A DNA stretch of 64,000 nucleotides from Rhea pennata. Its lineage: Eukaryota; Chordata; Aves; Rheiformes; Rheidae. Positions 23,460 through 52,903 of the stretch are shown here, in pieces. The notes beneath the pieces are model-generated. The model saw only the letters and a list, made by a program, of their open reading frames with translations. It made no database searches and had not been told where the DNA came from. The translations under genes and the position numbers were made by a program. The first letter of the stretch is position 1. The number at the start of each line of letters is the position of its first letter. Location: NCBI RefSeq assembly GCF_028389875.1, contig NC_084672.1, forward strand, positions 1,571,501 through 1,635,500, written 5' to 3'.

Positions 23460-26400
23460 CACACACCCCGGCCCAGGTGAATACCTGCATCTGTTTTTAC
23501 AAATACAGAAACCACCACATACCAAGGACAACACATCAGCATTAAGCTCCCCGCACTTCCTGCTGCCAGCACTGTGCATTCCTTCACACAACATTATTTG
23601 GCAGGCACCACCAAAACATAAATGTTTTGCAGTGGCTTCTCAGCAGAAGTTGACTCCCACCTCAGACAATCTGTGTTAGCTCCTGCACAGTCAATTTTCT
23701 TGGCCATACCTTTGATCCCATTTCTACAAACAGATTCCACCAAGCAGCATGGGAAGATCTGAAGACTGACAGTCTCTGATTGAGAGCCCAGGCTGAGAAC
23801 AGCTGTGGCCATCGAGGTCAGGGCTAGATCATGTTAGCATGCAAGTGGGAAGCACACACAGGAGCTGCCAGTTCCAAAAGCAGAGGCTCCTCCATATCAG
23901 CTTTTTCACTCCTTCTCTCTGGCAGACTGCCTAGGGCACACAGGCAGAGTTCAGCCAGAACGCTCTTCACAGGAGCAGAGGGCAGGCACTTTTTTTTGCA
24001 AAGCACTTGGCAAGAGGAGCAGGCAGGCTAGTGAGACAGGTAGTAAAACCCTGTCAACTTCAGTGGGAAGAGTTCAGCTAGTCCTATAGACTTCTAATAC
24101 TTACATGATAACAGTGATTCAGCCACAGAAGCAAAGGGGTGGAACTTGACCTGGAAGAGGAGTGGTGTCCTCAACTCTCACACCATACCTTGACCTGTTT
24201 TGAGCCTGCGGCATTCAAAACGGCCCCAGAGCAGAAACAGCTCACAATGAGCTGCAGGAGAGACGTCTACAACTTCAGCACTCAAACTGCATATTTTCTA
24301 CCTTTCATTGCTCAGCATAGGCAGCAACAAAACAGTGCCAAAAATATCCAAGCAACACAGGCAACAGAACCCGAGCCTTCACCTTTCACCAATGGGGAAC
24401 TGATATTTCAGAACTGGGGGGAAGACCAGACTGTATAATTGCAGACTTCAGTCTACTGTGGTAATAAATCACTACCTCAAAAGGTGAACAACATAGCACA
24501 GAGTTACTGAATTTGTAACATTGCTCATAGTTAAGTTCCTTAGCATTACTGACAAACTAACAGATTTTTCTCTTGAAGCTAGGCTTGGTCTCAGGAAGCA
24601 CAGAGAATCCATTGCGTGCCAGTTCTGCTTTGGTGGTGGAAAGATGAAGCAGACTCCAAGTGCTGAAGTTCTGCTGGCTTCTAACCGCATGAGCCAAAAC
24701 TTGCCTGCTATAAACTTGAACTGCAAGTTATCCATTAAAGCTACTTCCTTGCTTGCTTTTTGGAAAAGGTTAACTGCAATCAGTGCATAACTCAAGGGAA
24801 ACAAAGAAAGCCGTATGTGCCCAGAGAGAGAGAGAGGAGAGGGGAAAAAAGCTGAATTTCCAAAGAGGAATTTTTTTTTCCAGAAAGCTACTCCCTTAAC
24901 AAAGGAGACTTTTCCATCCTCATTGACAGCAGACTGGTAGAAGCCAGCTCTGGCCAACACCAAGCAGAAGGCCTCATTCAGCCAATTCACTGGGGAGCAC
25001 TGGTGCAGGCAACCCTCCTACTGTGTACTGCTGTTTGTTTTAATGCTTCCCACTGAATGTCAATGGAGACTAAAGAATGACAAGTACACAAAGATATCCA
25101 CAATAAATGCCAGCTCTTGTTAGCTGAGTAAATTGTGTGCTTAGTAGAGTCTTAGAGGAATCTTTGCAGAGTAAACACTGCCAGGACTGTGTGCTAGAGT
25201 AAATATGTGAAGAAGACGCTAAGACACGAACGCCTTCAGTGGAATGCAATTGAGTGGCACTGAATGCAATTCCACAGATGAAAAAGTGTTGTTAAAACTG
25301 GGCCAGGGAAACACAGTTTGATACACACACTGAAGTCTATTGTTATTGCTAGTGCAAGAATCCTTGCATCTTCTCCCTCCCTCAAACTAACAGCCCTCAA
25401 AAATTCCCTTCTAAAGAGCCTGGAGTCCTCATTTAAATTCTGGTTTTTTTCCAACTGTGAACCTGCAGCAGCTCAGAGAGCTACCTTTAACTCATCACTA
25501 GGTTTGATCTTCAGTGTTATCTGCTATTTCCTCTCTTCCCATAACAGAAGATAACAATAGTATTTGAGTAATTAAAGGTTAAATAATTAAGGTAGGAGGG
25601 ACACACAGTACAGCTGTTAGAGCTGCAAAGGTGACACTAGTCAAGACTTCAAGCCAGACAGTACAGCATGGCCTTCACTATCACCCTTAAATTCTGCTCA
25701 GAGGCCTAGTGCAGAGACAGACCTCACCTTAGGCATACAAAGAACAGGTCACAGGTTTGATACGATTTGTTATCCTGCTGCTACATTCCTCAAAGCATTG
25801 TTAAGGACACAGACATCCTCCTTAGTGAGGTCTTATTTATTTTTGATTAATCTTTAGAGGGGACAAGGCGGCTGCAGCAGCAGCTATTTTCTTTGTGCTT
25901 AACAGAATCCTCATTCTAAACAAGAAATCTCTTACTGAGCAAAATTATTGCAAAATATTCCCCCCCCCCGCTCCCCCCCGTCCTTGCCTAGTACTATATT
26001 TTGACATATAAACACTTTGGCCACAAAGCCTTTGCAAAAAGTGATAGAACTAACATTTTGAGAGCTCTTAATTCAGAAAGTCCCATGCACATTGCTTCTT
26101 AAGGAACCCAAGCTACATTCCATAGCTAAATATGTTCCTTCAAAAATTTCTGAGTATCAGTTTCCGATGTCTCCTCTCTCAGATTTCTTCCGCAATACTT
26201 CAATTATGACTTATGCTGATGACAGGATGACCAAATCCAAAGTGAATTCAAGTGAAGGAGCTCACTTAAATATCAGAGGCAGGCGCAGGGGCCTATTTAA
26301 TTTCCTTTCATCATTATTTCTACTGGCTGTCCATCCTATCCTCCCCCAGAACAGCAGCAAGCAATGCAGGAGGACTGGTGGTAGCAGGAAACCCACAGCC

Positions 26401-28196
26401 TCACTAAGCAGAGCCTACCTCTGTGCAAACTCCCTTCCAAGATGCAGGCGAGGGAAGAGGAACACAGTAGCATTTAGAATACCAACAGCTGATGATTGCT
26501 ATTTCACACCACCTAGTGGCATTAGCTTAACATAGTTACCATAATGCTACTTCCCACAGCTGTGATACTGATAAAACATGCAGTTTGCCTGTTCAGCTAA
26601 AATCCCCAGAAACTTCATCTGCACAAACACGTTTCTCCCCTCCAACACCCCTTTTTGGCCTTACCCTCAATATCTACCCTTTTTATCCACTAAGAATATC
26701 AGTAGTGCACAGAGAAACTAATATCAGCACGCGTCTTTCTTCAGTCAGAAATACAAGCAGGAAAGCAGCAACCTGACAATTACTTTTGCCAGCAACCTGC
26801 CAAAGTTTGCAATTCATGACTAAGTGCTGCATTCCAATACACTGCATTAACTAATTAGCTGTGTACTAAACATAAGTAAAACCATACTTTAACCAGCATC
26901 TTGAACATACATTTAAGTGCATGCTTGCCACAAGGAGCTATTTCTGCTTGTAACTCTTTGAACTAGGATTAGAATAAGTATCACCTGCAGGTCTAGCCTG
27001 CTCAAGTGAAAAATAGACTTGGAATCTGTCAGTATTAACTCCATGTAAGCCAAGCAGTGACAACTTCATGAGAAAACTCTGCAACACTGTTATGGGCACA
27101 GATTTACACATTACACTAGAGTTTGCTTTTCTACAGTTCAATATTGAAGAGGATACACAGCCAGACTCTCTTGATTTTTGGGAACTCATAGCAGAAGTAG
27201 TAGCATTATATCTTTCTCTTCCTATAGTCAAAGTTTAAATGCACTGCTTTAAAATTAATGCAAAGCATTCAAAATAAGCATCTACCAAACAGGAAGAATA
27301 ATTACAAGCCTTTGGAAGGTGTTTCAGGTCTCAGGAAGCTGCTGTACTGGTTTAACTCGGAGATTTGCCTCTACTCTGCAAGATGACACGGTAGAGACGA
27401 CAGTTTGCTCCTTGCGAGGCCTGTAAGTAGCTCCACAACTCAGACTTCTACGAGTTCTCCAACCACGTAGTTCTCCAAGGACTGAGGACAGAATTAGAGG
27501 AGAAAGCAGCAGCTAATCCAGATGTGGCAGGTTTTGTTTCCAAGACCAGGCCTCTAAAAGCATTAAGCAGCACTGCCTGCTCCAGACACTAGGTAGCAGA
27601 ATAAAGCTTTGTCGTGTGCTTTCTCAGAGGGATTATGATCGTGCCTGGCCTCAGTCACCTGACTGTTAATATTACCATAGAGAACAGCATTAGCTCTAAC
27701 CACTACTGGTACTAACCACTCTTCCACACAGGAATCTTTGGCCCACAGAATAGGAGATGTTTCCTTCAAATATAAGCCTTTTCCTGGACCACGTGAAAAG
27801 AAATGAGCAACTACAAACAGGTATTCATATTAGTCACTTTTCCTTAAAAGGAGAGGGGGAAAAAATGGCTTTAAAACAAGTGCTTTTCAAACTACTTGTA
27901 ATAACAAAAGCTGTTTTTCTGGAAAAGCTCAGTACTTCATATCTCTTAATAAGCCAGTCACTCAAAATGAAACTGATTACCCTCAAAAGCAATTTGCAGT
28001 CTTGAAGATAAGCTTGCCAAAGCATTTTATATCTGGGGATCCAAGCAGGTTTTCTGAGATTTCAGAAGTATTCCAAAAGCTGCATTTTAAAATTGCAAAT
28101 CTACTCAAGGCTCTGCTATATAGCACAAGATGCTGAGATGCTTAAATGAAGAGTAGGCTAAGCTACAGAAACTAAGTAACAAGTACATACTTGGTA
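23458..28196. other. Non-coding stretch downstream of KIF23, nothing recognised
   Basis: A 172-codon frame on the minus strand (24,472-24,990) begins with GTG and has no known domain. C-runs lie near 25,961-25,981. Segments near 24,056-24,080 and 25,048-25,075 resemble fragments of an old sauropsid repeat. RPLP1, expected next to KIF23 from human synteny, was not found. Confidence 0.4.
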
Positions 28197-29005
28197 AGAG
28201 CCATTGAATAAAAGTATTTATTTTAACATGTTTGCAGAGCCACACTTTAAAGTTCTCACCATATTTGTGAGCATATTACCCTCTTACCCCATATCTACAG
28301 ATGTAAAACATTTATAACATTTATTTCTCCTACAAAATGAAGTAGGCATGATGTCAAGTCACCATTACTTATCATCTCTGTATTCTTGCTTTGTTACTAT
28401 GAACATATGAAAATTGAAATTGTTTTCACAAGCTGATTTGCACGTTAAATAACACTGTCAGTTCAACAGTCATGACTAGGCAATTATTCCAAAATAATTC
28501 ATATTACTGAGCAGTTGCTAGTTATAATAAAATTTGAAATGGCACAGAAACATTCCTAAAGTGCATTACTGCAACTAAATAAATAGCAGCATTTATGACT
28601 TTTCAAAACAAAAGACCTGAAAAAGAAGGGTTTGCGACCAGAATAGAAATATTTCGCACTTTAAAAAGAAAAAGCTGAAAAATACACAAAGCAGAAGCCT
28701 TGTATTATCAGCCTATAGAGATACAACTTAATAACAAGGGATTCATACCTATAAGACAGAAGGTGCTCTTCAGAAGTCCAAAGCACACAGTGGCAGAACC
28801 TCCCCAAGTCTATTGAAACTACACACACACATACTTTTTTGGGTTTGCAAGAACCGTCTCCCATTTAACCACTGCCTAGTATAGTCATTATAAGAATACA
28901 AGCCTGTAGTGATAACAAAGCAGTTACTTTATCAAGTTATTACTGGCAGTAGGTTACATCCCTTTGATACGATCAACAGGATTCCAATGCAGTATTACAT
29001 TAAGC
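28197..29005 (-). terminator. KIF23: KIF23 3' UTR with two candidate poly(A) signals
   Basis: AT-rich sequence follows the TGA stop at 29,006-29,008. On the minus strand AATAAA occurs at 28,320-28,325 and 28,217-28,222, which would give 3' UTRs of about 0.7 and 0.8 kb. No coding potential is seen. Which site is used cannot be told from sequence. Confidence 0.5.
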
Positions 29006-45823
<16,818 letters not shown>

Positions 45824-46060
45824 GGCGCGGGCGGCGGACGGTGGCCGGGCGGCGGCGGACGGTGGCCGGGCGGGGCCGCGCGCCGGGGGTCCCGCGCGAG
45901 GCGGGCGCTGCCGGCGAGACCACTCGCGCTTTGAACTTCCCTCCGGCCCGCGCGCCCGCTGTTATTCAAATCTGGCCAATCGGCGCGCGCGGCGGCGTGC
46001 GCGTCACCGCGCAGCGCGTTGTTACGTATGGGGCGGGGCGCGGCGCCGAGCGCGTTGCCA
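45824..46060 (-). promoter_or_regulatory. KIF23: KIF23 core promoter and 5' UTR with CHR-like, E2F-like, CCAAT and Sp1-like motifs
   Basis: Just upstream of the ATG are elements typical of G2/M genes. TTTGAA, the cell-cycle homology region (CHR) core, lies at 45,930-45,935 (plus strand), directly preceded by the E2F-like TCGCGC at 45,924-45,929. A second TTTGAA lies on the transcribed orientation at 45,965-45,970, with an inverted CCAAT box (GATTGG) at 45,976-45,981 five bases upstream. A GC box (GGGGCGGGG) lies near 46,030. CHR elements with CCAAT boxes bind the DREAM and B-MYB/FOXM1 complexes in such genes, matching a cytokinesis motor. The TSS position is inferred. Confidence 0.65.
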
Positions 46061-46259
46061 GGGCGACGACCGCGGGCCGCAGGGGCCGGAGCGAGGCCCG
46101 AGGCCCCGGGCCGCGGCCTGCAGCCCCCCGAGGGGCCTCCTGTCCCGGCCGGCGGCCCCGGTGCCCTCCTCTCCCGGCCGGCGGCCCGTTGCCCTTGAGC
46201 GAGGAGCGAAAACAACGCGCCGCCGCCGGTGGGAGCGCGGGAGACCCCTGGGCAGCCGC

Positions 46260-48518
46260 CCGCGCTCGTCCTGGTCTCCTGTTTCCCTCTTCCTCTGCTT
46301 GGTTCAAACAAAGATTCAGGCCCGTGGAGACGGGTGTAGTCCAACGGGGTTGGTCTGCCAGCGCCTCTGCACCGTGCCGGCAGCCGAGCAGCTACCTGCC
46401 CCGAGGTAAATGGGTTAATTCCCAGCCCTTCAGGAAACGGCTAATGGCAGAAACCAAAACCTAAAGCGTGGAACTGAGACGCTGAGTGAGGGCGTGTTGA
46501 AATACCTGCATCCTGCAAAGGAACTGTGCTTTTAAATCTAACGGACAGACTGGGGTCAAGGCAATGGCGAGGGTGAAATAATTTGTTTTTTAATCGTGGT
46601 TAGCAGCTCAGAAAGCCTTCAGGGGGGTGAACTCCATCTCACCTAAACCACAGACTCTTGCCAGTTGTCAGCTTTGGTGCCAATTAACTAAATCAAGTTA
46701 GCCAATCCCATTTAAAAAACAGCAAAGGAAAAACAAAGAAACTCCACCAACCTGTCAGTTTTCTTCTGTGACAGACCACTATTGGAGCGACCCATTTAGT
46801 GCTCTGGGCAACCTTCGCTTCTTAGTGACTCTTTTAAAGTATATTGAAACAGACACATTTCTTCACACCCCTGCTCATAACACCCATCAACAGCACAAGC
46901 AAAATTAAACCTACACAGAAGTAGAACCAGAGCCCAAAGTGCATTTTTACCATCACAGTGTGCCTCACAAGGCAAGATGGGTCTTACACAGTACTGTAAA
47001 AACAGATGAGATGGGGTTGTTACCCTCAAAAGCAAACTAAATTGCAAAAGCCCTGGGAACTAACAGAGAAAGGTGCCTGAGGCTGCGCTCCTGACTCATA
47101 ACAAAAACTTAGCTCTCACTCCTGCTGACTGCTGTTGCAGTGTCTCATGGTACTGCTTTGTACTGCTTCTTGTAGATCCCAGACTGTTTAGGACTTTGTA
47201 AGTTTAAACCAGTATATTTACTTCTGTCTGGGAAATGATACATGCATCATGGATGAGAGCACAATTTAAACTGATCACAGAGAGAAAGGTTGCTTAACGA
47301 ACAAGCTAACAATTCATGTACCCGCTGCCATTTCCAATAGATTGAAGATACAGCCCCAATGGAATGTCAAATGCCAAGGTGATAAAGACATGCAAGGCAG
47401 TTAGAAGGTCTGTAACCGAGTATGTATTTGTTTTCAGTTAGGCACAAGCTCCTATCTCTCTGGAGATGGAAAAAAGGCCAAAATAGCTCTGTACTAGTTA
47501 CCTGATCTAACAGCAGGAGCCAGGATTCTAATCAGCTGTACAGATCGTAAACCTCAGCAAGTAAAGGGAGCAACATAACCTCAGTCGCTAGGGAAGAAAT
47601 AACTCCCCCACCACGCATGGTCATCTCAGCATCCCGAGAGCGCATTCCCAGGCAGCAGGTCCACATCCACGCCTTTATCCTCACCGGTGCTACAGGCTCT
47701 GTACTACCTCACACGGAGAGGTATTCCCGAAGATGTTCCCAATTCCCTCTGCAAATACACTTATACCCTGATTGCAAATTACTTGAATCTATTTTGTGCA
47801 TTATACTGTTTTGGAAAAAAGACATGCATCTTTTGGATTAGGAGTTATTCAGAAACATTCAGATTCATGATTTACCTTAATCCAAAGGAACCTTTGTGTC
47901 CTGGTAAAACCAAAGAATCAGCCAACTGCCCTACCGTATAGGAAAGTCACAACTTCCAGTAACTTTTACCTGAGATGTAGAAGTTAGATCAGTGGCCTAT
48001 GAGTATGATGCAGCCTATTTAGGCTACTATGGAATTACAGTGGTTGGTATAGAAGACTTTAGTTCAAGATAAATTAATGCTAAATTTAAGAGATCATGTT
48101 GTGTTACATAGCAAAGAGGCTCCAGATCTAGAAATGGAAGCAGCAAGACCCAGACAGGGATTCCAGACAAAATTCCATGCAAAACTTTACCCTGGGAGAG
48201 TTGCACCTTGTCCTTTGCACACCTACCTGGTTTGACCCTTCTCACGTTCCTGCCGTACCTGCCTAGTTCACCAGTGCAGTCAAATCCCACTGGCTGAAGA
48301 ACAGAATAATGATACTTTTCTAGATTTGATCGTAAAGTTAATAGTTTTATCTGTAATTTGCTTTGGATTGGGATGAGATGACCAGATTATAATCTGCATA
48401 AGGGCCCTGTTGAGATGGTCTTCCTGGGTTAGAGGAAAGGGCACGGATACAATGAAACAACATGTTCAAACAAACAAATATCTTGCATTATTTACATGTA
48501 ACAGTTTGACACAGAGGT
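46260..48518. other. Intergenic spacer between KIF23 promoter and PAQR5 3' end
   Basis: No exon, RNA gene or repeat is recognised. Composition is near 42-45% GC by eye, with only short random open frames on both strands. Confidence 0.5.
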
Positions 48519-50268
48519 TTTATTTCTTTATATGTGCATAAAACTTAGTACATAAAATAGCTTTTGGAAGGCATAGCTCCAACTGAAAAAGAAATCTGGC
48601 TTACTTATGGTGCTTCAAGATCAAACAACATTCAGTCATTTAGTCTGTAAGGTATCTATTAGAAAAAGTTCAATGCATAGCATTGCAGGATCTGTACGGA
48701 TTGTAGCAGTGTATAAAATAGTGCTGTATGTTTTAGTGTAGTTTTCCTAAAAATAATGACATATTTAATAGATGTTGCAAATGGAGAAGACAAAAGGACT
48801 TCCCATATTCAAAAGTTAAACTACCAATAAAAATTATAATAAATTAATGTAAATTTTAGAAAATCTTAAATCATTTCTTGCACACAAAAGACAAATTCCT
48901 TTCCAGTTACACATGTACACAAGGCAAATAATTTGCAAGTATTAGCACTTATCTTAGAAGCAGTTGTTTTCACAGACAATATTCTTATAAATCATCCAAA
49001 TCAGGTTAGCATATATCAGTGCCATAGTTATATTAGTTTTCCCTTTTAATGAAATAAAACTGTTGAATAAATAATTATGTTCCAGTGCTTACAAAGATTT
49101 ATACAAATCTTGGTCAGCTTTCAAAAGAAAGCTTGTTTTCAAAAGAGTTGTTTGTCCTGTAATATATTTAAAGAGCTGTTGTATTGTCACTCAAAAGTGC
49201 ATCTATTATACCTTAGTAGAGGTAATTATATAGAAAACAAATTATACACCTGTATGATTATCAAGAAGCTTGATAACATTCCACAGCAGTAATTTTTGCA
49301 TTATATGTTGATGTGCCTACTACGTGTTATTAGGTAAGTCCAGTGTGACAATCTCATTGCAGGCATCCTCAAAGTCAAGGCTACACAAACAAATTCAGTG
49401 AAATTTGAAACATAGGCAAGCTCTAGTCTCTCTCAGTAACATATCTGTTAGGCACTTTGGTTTAATGTAAGGCTGTGGAAGACAAATATTTGAGTTTTTA
49501 ATCTTCTAGATGATACTGCTGTTCAGGTTAAAACGTTAGTTAGGGGGCCCCTTAGGAGAGCTCTTTCTCATACTCTTTTGCAAAGGAGCCAGATCCGCTG
49601 ACCTGACTAGCATCACACTGTTACATCCTGGCTAATGATCCAGCTAGCTGATGTCAAGTGATGCAGGGAATGGATCTAAAATTGCTCCACGCCACAGAAG
49701 TGTGCCCCTGCCTTAGCAAGCTGGGGCTCACACCCTCAATGAAAGCAGAATCTTTCAGAGGAAACCTGGAAAAGCATTGCAAGAGCTGGCTGCAGAGCAG
49801 CCTCCTCGGAGCTCACCCGTCAGGACTCGCCAGCCCTGTCTGCACTGAAGTCAGTAAAACAATTCACATTGATTTCCATACAGCTGAGTTTTTGCTTCCA
49901 GTCTAAATTAATAACAAGCACATTCATGTCATCCGATGATCACCAATTCTTCCATAAGGCAGAACCGATGAATGCCTATTGCTTTGGAAAATAATAGCAT
50001 TTATCTCCCTTTTACATAAAAATCTAAGATTATTATAAACATTTTTTGTGGTAAACTATCAACTTGATTAAAAGCATTTCAGAATCTGTTTCAATCTTTA
50101 AAGCTATGTAAAGAAAAGTGCAATATAAAAATATTTCATTCTTGAGAAATTTTAAATAAACCTTTTCTTAAAGGGTGTACGTGAATAAATTCATCTTCAT
50201 TCATACCATAGACACATGGTTTAGTTTCTCTCCCATGAAGCCATATAAATAGTATCTAAAACCGAAGC
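48519..50268 (-). terminator. PAQR5: PAQR5 3' UTR with candidate poly(A) signal
   Basis: After the TAG stop (50,269-50,271) about 1.75 kb of AT-rich sequence runs without splice-like features to AATAAA on the minus strand at 48,519-48,524. That signal is followed by a T/GT-rich stretch suited to cleavage. No closer canonical AATAAA on this strand was noticed. The UTR length is inferred. Confidence 0.42.
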
Positions 50269-52861
50269 CTAATGCCCATGCAACTTCTCTGTCTGCAAAG
50301 GCTCAGGCATGAAGCTAAGAGACACTGAGCAGAGCCCAATGACAGCCAGGGAAATAGCTATGCAGATGCCCATCAGACCGAGAGTCTGAAGGGCCGAGGG
50401 AAGCGTCGAAGTGGCCAGGAGCCAGTCGTGGCGCTCAGTCATATCCATCCTGATGGCTTCCATCTGGAAGTGCGTGCCAATGATCCCGCACACGTGGAAA
50501 ACCTGGTGGCTGTGCCCTGCAACAAAATCAAAAGCATTCAGTGCAAAATGCCCTGGGTTTCATTAAATTGTGTCATTTATTGTTGTGCCGCTAGATCCTC
50601 CTTTCCAAAACACGTTGAACCTCAGCCAGTTACAATTGACAGGAGAGACAGGCAGCGCTTTGCTGCAACCTGGCACGTGGCAGGTGAGCAGAGCTGCGCT
50701 TCTGCACGGCTGCGATGAGAGACCAAGGAAAACCCTTGGTGTTGTCAGGAGAAGGACTCTAATCCAGTCTCTCCTTGGTGACTGCTCTTGCAGTGCCCTG
50801 ATGTGGCACTCTGAAGTGTCAGTGTGATAAATGTGATGTCTTTTGCATGAGAAATTAGTGCTTTTTGATCACAAAATGCCCTGTGAGACATTTTTGGTAC
50901 AACAGGTTTCAGGAGCTGTTTCTGCTTTACTTAGGCAGAACTACTGTGTCTTGTATGTAAAACTGCACCTCGAATTGCCAGCAGGGACTGGATTATAACC
51001 TTGGAGAATCACTCCGGCATTAGTGTTCTTCCTCCCTGAAAACAGTGTGAAAATAACGCAAACTCACCCTTTGGGCACTTACCAATGTAGTCAAAGTGTC
51101 CTGGTGCAAGTCTCTCTGGCAGATGGCTAGCAAAAACGAAGCACGTGAGGAAGGCAAGCGCTGTGTGTTTGTAGTGGACCACGATCACGGCCTCTGTGCA
51201 GCTCTCCACCGCACACAGGTAGAACTGCAGAAGTAAAGAAATGGCCGCGTGAGGGAACCATGCAACGGAGAGAGAGGGAACAACCAAAGGTATCTTCCAG
51301 CCTCTGTGCTCCAAGGGTCACCTTAGGGCCTACGGGAGTCCCAGCCCAGCCCTCCACGGCCTGCGCCAGCCCCGCTTGGCTCCGGGACGAGGATGGGGCT
51401 TGGCAGGCCCTGCATGTGTCAAGGCTTTCCCCGAGGCTGGTTTCTGAAGGAGCATGCAATCTCCTGAGCGCCTCCATCACCTCTGACTGCTCCTCGTCTA
51501 GGAACAGGGCACGTGGGAGGCTGGCAGCGGCAGGCGGGAGCTGGAGCTCTGCTTGCAGGACCCACGACTCGCTACGAGAGCAAGAGCTGTTGCCTCTGTT
51601 TTATGCAAATCTCAGACTTCAACCTCTTGTCCTTAGATCTCACCACAGGAAAATTCCCACCCAGCTCATGTTTAGGAACGAAGCACAGCTTCCAAAGACA
51701 GCAAGTTTCCAGCAAGGTCTGAATGCCCTGCTTTGAAGTGAGAACAATCTGTGTATCAATAGGCACAGGAAAAAATAACCAAATCTCTTTTCCTGCTGGA
51801 GTTAGTTTTCTATTAAAAAAATAAAAGTGGATATATTTTCCAAAGTATTTTTCAGACTGAGATTAAGCAGCTGATATTTCCAACCCTGCAGGAAGCGAAT
51901 GTCTTGGTGCTGTGAATACTGGCTCTTCAAGGCATACCCTGTAGAAGAGAGGAATGCTATCAAACAGGTATGGGTACGCAAAGGCCAGGGTGCGGGAAGC
52001 TTTGCTGAGCCGGGGCCGCTCCACCTCCAGAAACCTGGATGAAGACAGAGAAAGTATTTCACGTTACAGAGGCATGGCTGAGGAGGCTGATTGAAGTGTT
52101 GGATTCTGTTTTTCATCAGTTTTCTGGGCTGTGCCTTGCAACATGCAGACTGGGCATACTCTTTCCCACGGAGATCCACGAATTTCAGCCGGTACAGCGC
52201 TGTATCCTGACAATATTAAAGCTGCCAGTTCAGGCGGCTGATCCTTTCCTGGCCGAATCCCGAGGTGGGGAGGCAGGGTGAGAGGGGCACCCCTCTTCGT
52301 ATTACCTGCAGAAGAGCCTCACGCTGAATCTGGGCAAAGCACCTTCTCCGCCAGCCGTGCAGGCGTGGGAATAGAGCCGCCCCGAGGAGCCCCCCAGGAC
52401 TCAGCCAGAGCAAATTTGACCGCAAGCTGTGCTGAAAACGCCCCCATTTAATCCAACAGCATGCTGCTCTTTGCTCTCTCTTTACCTCTTCTCCTATTTC
52501 CTCCGCCTCCCTCACATCCTTCTCCCACCCCTTTGCTTTCCAGTTTGCCGACTGCTTTTAAATCAAATCTGCCTCCATAGCCCCTGCCCCTTCCCCTCCA
52601 GGCCAGCTCTGTGCGACGCCTCCGAGCCCCGCGGGTGCCCTTTCCTGCCGCACACCCGCGAGCCGTGCCCAAGCACGACGCCGTCTCGCGGGCGCGACGC
52701 CGTCCACCCCCGGACCGACCCAGCAGCCAGGTCTGCGCTGCTCCCTCCGCCGTCCTCCCTGCCCCAGGGCGGATGTGCCGGCGCAGCGAGGGCCCTCTAG
52801 CTATTTCCCTGGTTAGTGAATCACACCTGATTTATGGCTCAGTTCACGATGCTCTTATCCT

Positions 52862-52903
<42 letters not shown>

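Noticed and set aside
24472-24990. 172-codon open frame on the minus strand downstream of KIF23
   Set aside because: It begins at GTG, has no domain, and overlaps a part that resembles degraded repeat. It is not RPLP1.
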